Assembly (NCBI GenBank): GCA_050747745.1
Contig: JBOGKM010000098.1
Coordinates: 94,883-158,882, forward strand
Origin: SCQP01 sp050747745
Lineage (GTDB): Bacteria; Acidobacteriota; Terriglobia; Terriglobales; SCQP01
Reading direction: 5' to 3'
DNA length: 64,000 nt
Shown here: positions 1-8,246 of the stretch, piece by piece
Numbering within the stretch: position 1 is the first letter of the stretch
How the letters are laid out: each line of letters opens with the position of its first letter
Translations under genes and position numbers: made by a program
The notes under the pieces: generated by a model
What the model saw: the letters and a program-made list of their open reading frames with translations, nothing else
Databases searched by the model: none
What the model was told of the DNA's origin: nothing

Positions 1-1536
1 GCCCAGGGTTTGTCCGGCGTAGCGGATGGGCAGCGCCAAGCCGCTGGCGGCCTGGGGACAGCGGCGCCATTCCTCGCCCCGGCCGGCCAGCTCAGGGGCC
101 TGCGGCTGCGCCTGGCCCAGGCCGGTGGCGGCGGCGCGGCCGGCCAGGCCCCGCCCCCAAACCAGCAAGTCGCCCACCACCAGCCCGTAGGCGTGCGCGC
201 CCGCCACGGCCGCCACCCGCAACTGGGGCACCTCGTCCGCCTCGGGCGCAGCCAGGGTCTCGACGTGCGTGTCCACGGGCGCGGCTGCGGCCAACACCAC
301 GGCTACGTGATCGTAGCCGAAATCGCGCGCTATCGCCGCCGCCACCGCCGCCAGCATTTCGCTGGCGCTCAGGGTGGAAATGGTGAGCCGGGCGATATGG
401 TTGAGAAATGCCTTCTGCCCGGCATCGCGCTGCACTTCGCTGAACAGGCGGGCGTTGTCGAGCGCGACGCCAGCCTGGGCGGCGAGGATTTCCAGCACGC
501 GCAGGTGGCCGGTATCGAAGGCGTTTTCGCGTTCGTTGCTTTGCACCGCCAGCACCCCGCAGGCTTCGCCCTGGCCCAGAATGGGCACGCCCATCCAGGT
601 CTTGGCGGCCGTGCCGCTGCGCACCAGGCCGTGCTCGCGCAGAAAGCCGTCGAGGCAGCGGCTGATCAGCAGCGGCTGGCCCGTGGCGATGACATGCTCG
701 GTGAGCGCCTGGGTGCGCGGGCGCGAGCGCGGCGGCTGCCGCTGGCCGTTTTCCACCTCGAAGGCAAACCGGATCTGGTCGGCGCCGTGGTCCTGGAAGG
801 CGACGTAGAAGCAGCGCACGTCCATCAGCTTTTGCAGTTGGGTGTGGATGGTCTGCAGCAGCGCTTCGGCATCGAGCGAGGAACTGAGGGCGGTGCCGAT
901 GTGGGTGAGAATTTCAAATTCGCGGCTGCGGCGCACCGACTGGCGGTAGAGCTGCAACTGTTCCGGGGCAGCGGCGGCGTCGGGCATCTGGCGATGGCCG
1001 AGCAGCCATAACATGGCCCAGGACAACAGCACCGGGCCGGCGGCCGCCACGGCGGTCTCGGCGGGAAAGGCGGGCAGCACCAGGCCGGCCCATGCGGCCA
1101 CCGCCAGCGCCAGCAGGCGGCAGGGCCAGTTGCGCGTCCACCAGAGCAGCGCCAGCACCGCCGCCAGCAGCAAGGCCAGCACCACGGCGCCGACGTGCAG
1201 GCCAGGTGGCGGCATCAACACCGCCGCGGCGCCGGCGGCGGCCAGCACCCAGGCGGCCATCGTCCAGCGGTGCGGCAGCACCCGCTGCCGTATCGTGGCC
1301 AGCAAGTGGCGGGCGCTGAACAGCAGCGCTGCGGCGGCGGCGAGGGCGCACACACCCGCCCAGCGCCACGCCCACGAACCTGGCGGGGCGGCGTTGAGCA
1401 GCACCTGCCGGGTGAGTAAAAGCGCCCAAAAACCCGCCCAGCCGCGCAGGGACACGTCCCTCTTCTGGAGCTGGACGTAGATAAACACCGGGAGCGCCAG
1501 TGCGCAAACCGCCAGGGTAGCCAAGGAGAACGCCAT
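1..1536 (-). CDS. Membrane-anchored GAF-domain sensor protein (3' end beyond window)
   Basis: The frame runs from the ATG at 1536 to the window edge for 512 codons without a stop, so the C-terminus is missing. Residues 1-180 hold about six hydrophobic segments. A GAF-like domain follows at about 205-345 (EFEILTHIGTALSSSLDAE; later VLAVQSNERENAFDTGHLR). A second begins near 365 (AFLNHIARLTISTLSASE) and is cut. GAF domains bind small ligands or chromophores. An integral-membrane N-terminus with tandem GAFs is typical of sensor histidine kinases, diguanylate cyclases or SpoIIE phosphatases, but the output domain is not visible. It lies 69 bp downstream of rsmB on the same strand. No strong Shine-Dalgarno is seen. 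Confidence 0.8.
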   Translation of the reverse strand, partial: MAFSLATLAVCALALPVFIYVQLQKRDVSLRGWAGFWALLLTRQVLLNAAPPGSWAWRWAGVCALAAAAALLFSARHLLATIRQRVLPHRWTMAAWVLAAAGAAAVLMPPPGLHVGAVVLALLLAAVLALLWWTRNWPCRLLALAVAAWAGLVLPAFPAETAVAAAGPVLLSWAMLWLLGHRQMPDAAAAPEQLQLYRQSVRRSREFEILTHIGTALSSSLDAEALLQTIHTQLQKLMDVRCFYVAFQDHGADQIRFAFEVENGQRQPPRSRPRTQALTEHVIATGQPLLISRCLDGFLREHGLVRSGTAAKTWMGVPILGQGEACGVLAVQSNERENAFDTGHLRVLEILAAQAGVALDNARLFSEVQRDAGQKAFLNHIARLTISTLSASEMLAAVAAAIARDFGYDHVAVVLAAAAPVDTHVETLAAPEADEVPQLRVAAVAGAHAYGLVVGDLLVWGRGLAGRAAATGLGQAQPQAPELAGRGEEWRRCPQAASGLALPIRYAGQTLG

Positions 1537-1605
1537 CGTTTCCAGCCAGTGTGCGGCGCCAAAACACCGCTTCCGCGTGGTTATCGGCAAAATGGGGGCG
1601 CGGCA

Positions 1606-2925
1606 TTATGCCGCGGTGAACAGCGCGGCAAAAAAACCGTCGCTGGCGAAGGCGCCGGGTAAAAGCCGCAGCCACGGCCCGGAGCACAGCGCCGCGGGTG
1701 AAGCCAGCAGCTCGCCCGCGGCGCCCAGCTGCTCCAGCAGCGGCGCCAGAGGCTGGGGGCGGAGGCGCGGCTCCGCCGCGGGCAGGGCCAGCGCCAGCGC
1801 CGGACCCTCCTCCGGCTCGATCGAGCACACGCTGTAGAGCAGCCGCCCGCCCGGCGCCAGCGCGGCGGCGGCCTGGCGCAGCAAGCGCCATTGCAATTGC
1901 GCCAGGCGGGAGGGATCGTCCGGCTGCAGGCGCCAGCGGATTTCCGGGTTGTGCGCCAGCGTGCCGGTGCCGGTGCAGGGGGCATCCACCAGGACGGCAT
2001 CGCAGCGCAGCCGCAGCGGCCAGGGCTGGGCGGCATCGGCGGCCAGCACGGCTACATTGCCGTAGCCGCCGCGCAGCAGGCGGCGGCGCAGCAAGCTCGC
2101 GCGGCGCGGGTGGCGCTCGCAGGCGAAATGGCGGGCGCGCGGCGCCAGCGCGGCCAGCAAAGCGGTTTTCGAGCCGGGTGCGGCACAGGCGTCGAGCACG
2201 CACTCGCCCGCCCGCGGCTGCAGCAGGTGAGCGATCAGCTGCGAGGCCTCGTCCTGGATCCAAACGCGGCCCTGGCGAAAGGCCGCCGTGCGGGTCAGAT
2301 CGCCGGCGGCGGCGCGCGCAGCCGAACGCAGCAGGCGTGGAGGCGACACCGCGACGCCCTCGAGGGGCTGTGCCGGCCAAAAGGCGGCCGGCGGCGGCTG
2401 GTTGTCGTAGGCGGCGATGGCGGCGGCGGCTTGCGGACCAAAATTCCGGCTCCAGCGCTCCAGCAGCCAGGCGGGGTGGGAAAACTCGGCTTCGCGGCGG
2501 CGGCCCAGATCCGCCTCGCCGGCCAGCAGCGCCGCCAGCGGCGCGCGCGGCAGATGACGCAGCACCGCGTTGACGAAGCCGGCGGCGCGCGCGCCCGCGC
2601 CCTTGGCCAACTCGACGCTTTCGTGCACCGCCGCGGAAGCGGGAATGCGATCCAGCCGGCGCAATTGATAGGCGCCCAGGCGCAGCGCGGTGCGCGGCAG
2701 CGGCGGCACCTGGTGCATGGGCCGGCGCGACGCGCGCGTCAGCGCGTAATCGAGGCTGCCGCGCCAGCGCAGCACGCCCAGCACCAGCTCAGTGGCCAGA
2801 CGGTGGTCGGCGTCCGCCAAGCCCGCGGCGCGGCGCGAGTGCAGCAGATCGCTGGCGTAGCCGCCCTGCTGCTCGACCGCCAGCAAAACCTCGCAGGCCA
2901 ACTGGCGCGCCGGAGAGATGGGCAT
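1606..2925 (-). CDS. rsmB: 16S rRNA (cytosine-967 C5) methyltransferase RsmB
   Basis: SAM-dependent methyltransferase that makes m5C967 in 16S rRNA. The 439-residue protein has the N-terminal NusB-like helical domain (AVHESVELAKG, FVNAVLRHL). The C-terminal Rossmann domain carries the SAM motif VLDACAAPGSKTALLAALAP, the DAPCTGTGTLAHNPEIRW segment with one conserved cysteine, and LLYSVCSIEPEEG with the catalytic-type cysteine. The ATG at 2925 gives an N-terminus matching the family; an in-frame ATG at 2940 would add five residues. It is divergent from thyX, with only about 30 bp between starts, and probably co-transcribed with the GAF gene downstream. Confidence 0.93.
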   Translation of the reverse strand: MPISPARQLACEVLLAVEQQGGYASDLLHSRRAAGLADADHRLATELVLGVLRWRGSLDYALTRASRRPMHQVPPLPRTALRLGAYQLRRLDRIPASAAVHESVELAKGAGARAAGFVNAVLRHLPRAPLAALLAGEADLGRRREAEFSHPAWLLERWSRNFGPQAAAAIAAYDNQPPPAAFWPAQPLEGVAVSPPRLLRSAARAAAGDLTRTAAFRQGRVWIQDEASQLIAHLLQPRAGECVLDACAAPGSKTALLAALAPRARHFACERHPRRASLLRRRLLRGGYGNVAVLAADAAQPWPLRLRCDAVLVDAPCTGTGTLAHNPEIRWRLQPDDPSRLAQLQWRLLRQAAAALAPGGRLLYSVCSIEPEEGPALALALPAAEPRLRPQPLAPLLEQLGAAGELLASPAALCSGPWLRLLPGAFASDGFFAALFTAA

Positions 2926-2955
2926 CCCCCAGCATGGCATGGGACAATGGGCTGC

Positions 2956-4344
2956 ATGTCCGAAGCTGAGGTCTACGTGATCGCCGGCGTCGAGCCCGAA
3001 GTCGGCGCCTACGCCATGGCGCGCTACAGCCGCTCGGCGCTGTCCATGCGCGAGAGTTTGCGGGAGATCGACCAGCAAAAAGCGGAACAGTTCCTCAACA
3101 CCTTCTACTTCCAGTACGGCCACCGCTCCATTGCCGATCTGGCCCACCTCAGCCTGGCGCTGGAGCGGCTTTCGATCCTCGCCGCCATCGAAGTGGCCGA
3201 TGAAACTCGCTGGGATGGACAGGAACGCTCGACCCGCTATCAGCGCTTCGCCGCCGGCAGCTTCGTCACCCCGCCCGAGCTGGCCGGCAGCCTGGAATAT
3301 CCCGACATCGTGGCGGCGCTGTTCGCCGCCTACTGCGAGCTGTCGACGCGGATCGAGTCGTTTCTGGGCGAGCGCCATCCCCGGCCGGAGGCAAGGACGC
3401 CGGAGGCTTACCGGCGCGCGCTGCGCGCTCGCGCCTTCGACGTCAGCCGCTATCTGCTGCCGCTGGGCACGGCCACCAGCCTGGGCCAGATCGTCAGCGC
3501 GCGCACGCTGGAACAGCAGATCGTGCGGCTGCTGTCGTCGCCCTGGGCGGAGTGCCATCATCTCGGCGCAGCGCTGAAGCAGGCCGCGGGCGCGCCCGGC
3601 GCCACGCCAACCCTGGTGAAATATACCCAACCCAGCGCCTACCAATTAACCTCACGCCGCGAGATGGAAGACGCAGCCGCCGCGCTGATGTCCGCCGTCG
3701 CCCCCGACTCCGCTCCCGGCGTCCATCTGGCGCCTCCGGTCCCGCTCGAAGTCGAGCTAGCCGCTTCGCTCCTTTATCCGCACTGCCGGCATTCTTACGC
3801 GCAACTGCTGGCCGCCATGGGCGCGCTCCCTGCCGCCCGGCGGGACGAGATTATTGCCCTCGGCCGCGCCCATCGCGGCGACCACGACGAGTTGGCGCGC
3901 CCGTTTCAGGCGGGCCAGGCCTTCGCCTTCGATATCCTCATGGATATTGGCGGCTTTCGCGACCTGCACCGCCATCGCCGCGTGGTGCAACTCCATCAGG
4001 GCTACGGCTCGGACCACGGCTTTGAGACTCCCGAAGCGGTCGCCGCCAGCGGCGCCGAAAGCGAATACGCCACCGCGATGCGCGTTGCCGGAACCTGGGC
4101 GGCGCGCTCGGGCGCGGCCGGCGCCTACGCGCTGCCGCTGGGCTATCGCAAGCGCAGTCTATTCAAAATGGATCTGGCCGAAGTCGCCTATATCGCCGAG
4201 CTGCGCACCGGCCCGGGCGGCCACATCTGCTACCGCCGCGCTGCCTGGGCCATGTACCAGGCCCTCGCCGCCCGCCATCCCTCCCTCGCGCGCGGCCTGC
4301 GCGTCACCGACCCGGCGCTGCCGTCGAATCCGCTCGACCGCTAA
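2956..4344 (+). CDS. thyX: Flavin-dependent thymidylate synthase ThyX, tandem double-domain form
   Basis: ThyX makes dTMP from dUMP using FAD, NADPH and methylene-tetrahydrofolate. Usual members are about 220-250 residues; this one is 462 and appears to hold two Thy1 domains. Domain 1 (about 1-235) has the GHRSIADLAHLSLALERL helix, then TRWDGQERSTRYQRF at 84-98, where the canonical RHRx7S signature has lost RHR but kept the Ser-x-Arg-Tyr half, then LPLGTATSLGQIVSARTLEQ. Domain 2 (about 260-450) has FAFDILMDIGGFRDLHRHRR, with the RHR at 339-341 retained and the downstream serine half replaced, then AELRTGPGGHICYRRAA. The halves therefore look complementary. The ATG at 2956 is preferred; an in-frame ATG lies at 2947. 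A GACAAT hexamer at 2943-2948 could be a -10 box for a leaderless mRNA. Confidence 0.9.
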   Translation: MSEAEVYVIAGVEPEVGAYAMARYSRSALSMRESLREIDQQKAEQFLNTFYFQYGHRSIADLAHLSLALERLSILAAIEVADETRWDGQERSTRYQRFAAGSFVTPPELAGSLEYPDIVAALFAAYCELSTRIESFLGERHPRPEARTPEAYRRALRARAFDVSRYLLPLGTATSLGQIVSARTLEQQIVRLLSSPWAECHHLGAALKQAAGAPGATPTLVKYTQPSAYQLTSRREMEDAAAALMSAVAPDSAPGVHLAPPVPLEVELAASLLYPHCRHSYAQLLAAMGALPAARRDEIIALGRAHRGDHDELARPFQAGQAFAFDILMDIGGFRDLHRHRRVVQLHQGYGSDHGFETPEAVAASGAESEYATAMRVAGTWAARSGAAGAYALPLGYRKRSLFKMDLAEVAYIAELRTGPGGHICYRRAAWAMYQALAARHPSLARGLRVTDPALPSNPLDR

Positions 4345-4348
4345 GGTC

Positions 4349-4527
4349 CAGACCCAGGCGCTTCGCCACCCGCACCGCTCGGCGCAACGGCAGAGGCAGA
4401 TCGCGTGCGACAAAACGCACCTGCCCCGCCTCCCTGTACTCCTTTTTCAGCCGCCGAAAATTCGTTTTCGGGAAGGCGCGGCAGAAGGGGCACTGCAGGC
4501 CTGTGAACTCGACCATGACAACCCCCG
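4349..4527 (-). pseudogene. Relic of a DsbA/thioredoxin-like domain
   Basis: Between thyX and the cyanophycinase-like gene, one minus-strand frame encodes VVMVEFTGLQCPFCRAF, then FRRLKKEYREAGQVRFVARD and LPLPL. This is the start of a thioredoxin_4/DsbA-like fold with its CxxC redox site (CPFC). Homology appears to end soon after the RD-LPL segment, where family members continue with a long helical insertion. No upstream signal peptide belongs to it: the same frame further upstream is antisense to the next gene. The frame closes at 4304, inside thyX. I read it as a truncated remnant, not a working gene. An ATG at 4516 exists, but the product would lack most of the fold. Confidence 0.55.
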
Positions 4528-4565
4528 CGGCGGCAAACCGCCTCAACCTGATCTGAGCCCGCAGG

Positions 4566-5528
4566 CTAGTAGACGCCTCCCGAAGGCTGCGACGAGATGA
4601 TCCTGCCGCCGCGCACCCGGAGCCGGTAGCTCGTGCCCTGCCCTTGCCAGTCGGCCAGATCGAAGCGCTGGCCGGCCCGCAGCCGCCGCACGGCGATCGG
4701 TCCGAACGTGAGCGGCTGGCCCGGCCGGCAACGTTGCGGCCGCCCGCCCGCCGAGAACAGATACACTTCGCCCGTTCCCGCCGCCACCGCGCGGCCCCCG
4801 CCATCCACCAGCAGCGCCGTGTGCTGGTCCACGCCGATGCCGTGGATTTCGCTGGCCTGGCCCGAGTTCAAAATCCGCGCCATGAACACCAGCAGCCGCC
4901 CCAGCCGCTGCCGCGCGTGAAAATGGGTGTCGGTGATCACGCCCCGCAGCACCGCGATCCGCAGAAACTGCCGCACCACCACGACCTGCGGATCATAGGG
5001 GTTGGCCAGCGCGGCGGCCGAGGTCAGGTTGGGACCGCCGGGGCGGTCGTGCTGCGCCGAATAGTCGAACTCGCCCAGCACCGCCAGTCCCGCGCTGGTG
5101 CCGCCGATGGGAACGCCGCGCTGGATGGCGGCGTCGAGGGTGCGCTCGACCGGCGTCGCTCGCCACCAGTTCACGTAATGTGACTGGTCGCCGCCGGCGA
5201 TGAACACCGCCGAAGCCTCGGCAATGCGCCGCGCCACAAACGGCGCCGCGGCCGCCGCGCGGCTGGGGATGAGCAGCGTGGCCACCGAGTTCAGGCGCGG
5301 ACACAGCTTGCGGATGTAGGGGTTGTAGGCAGCCGTGCCGCTGGCTCGCAGCACCAGAAAATCGCCGCCGCCCGCGCGGCGACACATCCACTGAAAGGCG
5401 GCATCGAGGTCGGTGCCGCCGCCCATGAGCGCGAACCCGGCACGCGTTCGGGCATGCCGGTCCGTCCTCGCGCCGCTGCGCCAATAGCGATACGGCGCCG
5501 GTACCGCGGCCCAGCACGCCGCCAGCAA
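4566..5528 (-). CDS. Cyanophycinase-like serine peptidase (S51 family)
   Basis: The 320-residue product contains the S51 nucleophile elbow IGGTSAGLAVLGEFDYS and the upstream VFIAGGDQSHYVNWW segment, with HARQRLGRLLVFM after it. This is the pattern of cyanophycinase and related dipeptidases, which cleave Asp-Arg polymers or related peptides. The listed start is a TTG at 5528. In-frame codons upstream would add a hydrophobic stretch ending LGLLAAC, a plausible lipobox, but the only candidate start there is a CTG at 5573 overlapping the TGA of the preceding gene. The true N-terminus is therefore uncertain and the protein may be a lipoprotein. No cyanophycin synthetase is in the window, so the substrate is unknown. 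Confidence 0.8.
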   Translation of the reverse strand: MLAACWAAVPAPYRYWRSGARTDRHARTRAGFALMGGGTDLDAAFQWMCRRAGGGDFLVLRASGTAAYNPYIRKLCPRLNSVATLLIPSRAAAAAPFVARRIAEASAVFIAGGDQSHYVNWWRATPVERTLDAAIQRGVPIGGTSAGLAVLGEFDYSAQHDRPGGPNLTSAAALANPYDPQVVVVRQFLRIAVLRGVITDTHFHARQRLGRLLVFMARILNSGQASEIHGIGVDQHTALLVDGGGRAVAAGTGEVYLFSAGGRPQRCRPGQPLTFGPIAVRRLRAGQRFDLADWQGQGTSYRLRVRGGRIISSQPSGGVY

Positions 5529-5569
5529 CCCTAGCGCGGCCGCGCCGGCCAGAGCCGCTCGCGACGCCC

Positions 5570-6055
5570 TCAGAGCTTGGCCCCCTTGGGTTCCGGTTGC
5601 GTGGGCGTGCGGAACGACACCGCCAGCCGGTTCCAGCAGTTGATGGCCAGAATGGCAAACGTCAGGTCCACCAACACCTTGCCGTTGAAGTAGCGCGCCA
5701 CCCAGTCATAAACCGGCTGCGGCACATGGTCGTGGCTGATCTGGGTCACCGCCTCCGCCCACGCCAGCGCGGCGCGCTCGGTGGTGGAAAACAGGGTGGA
5801 CTCGCGCCACACCGCGACCGCGTCCAGGCGCTGGCTGGTTTCCCCGTGCTGGCGCGCCTCGCGGGCGTGCATGTCGACGCAATAGGCGCAGCCGTTGATC
5901 TGCGAGCAGCGCAGCTTCACCAGTTCCAGCAAGCGTGCGTCCAGACTGCATTCGCTGACGTATTTTTGCAGCCCCAGCATGGCCTGCAGCGCGCCGGGGG
6001 CGGCGGCGGCGAAATCCAGCCGCTGTTCGGACGATTGTTCATCTTCCTGACGCAT
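5570..6055 (-). CDS. AhpD-like carboxymuconolactone decarboxylase family protein
   Basis: The 161-residue protein has the AhpD-like helical core with the redox signature INGCAYCVDMHAREARQ (a Cys-x-x-Cys pair followed by His). It continues with LFSTTERAALAWAEAVTQI and the C-terminal FNGKVLVDLTFAILAINCWNR. Members are thiol-dependent peroxidase or reductase partners, often of uncertain substrate. This is probably a small cytosolic antioxidant protein. The ATG at 6055 lies 3 bp after the stop of the EF-G-like gene, so the two are likely co-transcribed. Its stop precedes the cyanophycinase-like gene in the same run. Confidence 0.88.
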   Translation of the reverse strand: MRQEDEQSSEQRLDFAAAAPGALQAMLGLQKYVSECSLDARLLELVKLRCSQINGCAYCVDMHAREARQHGETSQRLDAVAVWRESTLFSTTERAALAWAEAVTQISHDHVPQPVYDWVARYFNGKVLVDLTFAILAINCWNRLAVSFRTPTQPEPKGAKL

Positions 6056-6058
6056 CTT

Positions 6059-8176
6059 TCAAGCCTCCTCTGCGGTGGTTTGTCCGCGCTCGGCGCGGGC
6101 TTTGGCGATGATTTTTTCTGCCTGCACGGCCGGCACCAGATCATAGCGCGTGAACTGCATGTGAAAGCTGCCGCGGCCCTGTGTCTTCGAGGTCAGGTCG
6201 GACTGGTAGCTGAGCATTTCCGCCAGCGGCACCTGGGCGCGGATGAACTCGCTGCCGTTGCGCGGCTGCATGCCTTCGATGCGGCCGCGGCGGGCGTTGA
6301 GGTCGCCAATGAGATCGCCGGCAAACTCCTCCGGCGTTTGCACCTCGACTTCCATGATGGGCTCGAGCAGCACCGGGCGCGCCTCTTCCATGGCTTTTTT
6401 GAACGCCAGCGAACCGGCCACCTTGAACGCCATCTCGCTGGAATCCACTTCGTGATACGAACCGTCGTAGAGCACCACGCGGAAATCCACCACCGGGTAG
6501 CCGGCCAGGTAGCCGCGCTGCGCGCTTTCGACGATGCCTTTTTCTACCGCCGGAATGTAGTTTTTGGGGATGGCGCCGCCAAAGACTTCGTTGACGAACG
6601 CGAAGCCCGCGCCGCGCGCCAGCGGCTCCATGCGGATGCGGCAGTCGCCGAACTGCCCGTGCCCGCCGGTCTGTTTTTTGTGGCGTCCCTGCACGTCGGC
6701 CTTGCCCAGAATGGTTTCCCGGTAGGCCACCCGCGGGGCCCGCAACTGCACTTCGACGTTGTAGCGCTGCTTGAGCTTGGCCACCGCGATTTCGACATGT
6801 TGCTGCCCGGTGCCGCCCAGCAGAAACTCCTGCGTCTGCGGATCGCGGGCAAAGTGCAGAGCCAGATCCTCTTCCAGCATTTTGTGCAGGGCGAGGGAGA
6901 CTTTGTCCTCATCGCCGCGGCTTTTGGCGGCAATCGCGAAGTGGATGGCGGCTTCCGGCCACACAGCCGGCGGATAGGCGATGGGAGCGGCCTTGTCGCC
7001 CAAACTGTCACCCGTGAGGGTGTCCTTGAGCTTGGCCACCACGCCCCAATCGCCGGCGTGAAGTTCCGCCACGGGCAGCAGTTGTTTGCCCTGCAGCACG
7101 CTCAGGTGAGCGAATTTTTCCGTGCCCTGGGTGCGGAAGTTGCTCACCGTTTCCTCGCTTTTGAGCCGGCCGCTGCGGAGTTTGAACACGCTCAGCCGGC
7201 CGGCAAAGGGATCCGCGATGGTTTTAAACACCTGCAGCGACAGCGGCTGCGCATCGCTGGGTTCGCGGCTCAACGTCTGCTCGGGATGCGCGGGCACGGC
7301 GCCGGAGTTCGCGCCCGCCTCGGCGGGAGAAAGCGCGTAGGCGGCACAAAAATCCAGCAGCGCATCCAGGCCGATATTGAGCGCGGCGCTGGTCACCACC
7401 ACCGGCACCAGGCGGCGGGCGCGGATAGCCGCGCCGAGACCGGCCCCCAGGTGGCCGGGCGCCAGCGTGCCCTGGGCAAAAAACTCCTCCATGAGTGCGT
7501 CATCGCCTTCGGCAATCAGCTCGACCAGCTCCTCGTGGGCCTGGCGCGCGGCGGCATCGTCGTCGTCCAGCGCCGTCACCCGCGCCTTGCCGTTGCCGCC
7601 TGCGGTGTAGTGGCGCGCGCTCATGGCGATCAGATCCATGACGCCCTGAAAGCCGCGCTGCTGGCCCAGCGGCAACTGCACCGGACACAGGGTGCGCCCA
7701 AAGCGTTCGCGCAGCGAGGCCAGCGCGGTAGGCACGTCGGCATGGTCGTGGTCGGCGCGCGTGACCACGGCGATGACCGGCAACTGGCGCGCGGCGGCCA
7801 GCTCCCAGGCTCGCACTGTTTGCACCTGCACCCCGCTTGCGGCATCCACCGCCAGCAGCACGGTTTCGGCGATGGCGAGGGCGGCGGTGGCCTCGTGCGC
7901 GAACAGGTTCTGGCCGGGCGTATCGGCGATGTTGAGTTTGCAGGGAGCGCGGTCCGGGCCGGGCCATTCAGCCAGCGCCAGACTGGTGGAGATGCTGTGG
8001 CCGCGCTGGATTTCCTGCTCGTCGAAATCGGTAACGGCGGTACCCTGGGCGACGCTGCCCTGCTGCGGGGTGGCGCCCGCGGTAAACAGCGCCGCCGCCA
8101 CCAGGGTGGTTTTCCCGCAGCCGCCGTGTCCGGTGAGCGCCAGATTGCGGAGATGGAGGGTATCAAACACCTGCAT
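6059..8176 (-). CDS. EF-G-like translational GTPase paralogue with altered GTPase motifs
   Basis: The 705-residue protein has full EF-G domain architecture: an N-terminal G domain, domain II, and the C-terminal domain IV/V region (RGYLAGYPVVDFRVVLYDG, MEVEVQTPEEFAGDLIGDLN, MLSYQSDLTSKTQGRGSF). G1 is GHGGCGKTT (16-24). G3 is DTPGQ (85-89), where canonical EF-G has DTPGH, so the catalytic His is replaced by Gln. G4 is TRAD (139-142) in place of NKxD. These changes place it in the divergent EF-G-like group; it is not the cell's main translocase. A GGGAGA ribosome-binding site sits about 10 bp before the ATG at 8176. Role unknown; perhaps ribosome rescue or stress. Confidence 0.88.
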   Translation of the reverse strand: MQVFDTLHLRNLALTGHGGCGKTTLVAAALFTAGATPQQGSVAQGTAVTDFDEQEIQRGHSISTSLALAEWPGPDRAPCKLNIADTPGQNLFAHEATAALAIAETVLLAVDAASGVQVQTVRAWELAAARQLPVIAVVTRADHDHADVPTALASLRERFGRTLCPVQLPLGQQRGFQGVMDLIAMSARHYTAGGNGKARVTALDDDDAAARQAHEELVELIAEGDDALMEEFFAQGTLAPGHLGAGLGAAIRARRLVPVVVTSAALNIGLDALLDFCAAYALSPAEAGANSGAVPAHPEQTLSREPSDAQPLSLQVFKTIADPFAGRLSVFKLRSGRLKSEETVSNFRTQGTEKFAHLSVLQGKQLLPVAELHAGDWGVVAKLKDTLTGDSLGDKAAPIAYPPAVWPEAAIHFAIAAKSRGDEDKVSLALHKMLEEDLALHFARDPQTQEFLLGGTGQQHVEIAVAKLKQRYNVEVQLRAPRVAYRETILGKADVQGRHKKQTGGHGQFGDCRIRMEPLARGAGFAFVNEVFGGAIPKNYIPAVEKGIVESAQRGYLAGYPVVDFRVVLYDGSYHEVDSSEMAFKVAGSLAFKKAMEEARPVLLEPIMEVEVQTPEEFAGDLIGDLNARRGRIEGMQPRNGSEFIRAQVPLAEMLSYQSDLTSKTQGRGSFHMQFTRYDLVPAVQAEKIIAKARAERGQTTAEEA

Positions 8177-8246
8177 GCGGTTGTTATCTCCCGTACCGCA
8201 GAGCGAAAAATCGCCCCAAACCCGTCATGCTAGCACAGCCCGGCGG

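Noticed and set aside
10..1011. 333-codon plus-strand frame at the left edge
   Set aside because: It is antisense to a 512-codon minus frame with clear GAF-domain and membrane features; the plus frame is Gly/Ala/His-rich high-GC shadow.
1891..2946. Plus-strand extension upstream of thyX
   Set aside because: It is antisense to rsmB, whose motifs are unambiguous; the ThyX family start fits 2956.
5597..8233. 878-codon plus-strand frame
   Set aside because: Shadow of the EF-G-like and AhpD-like genes; no domain recognised and composition is typical of antisense GC-rich DNA.
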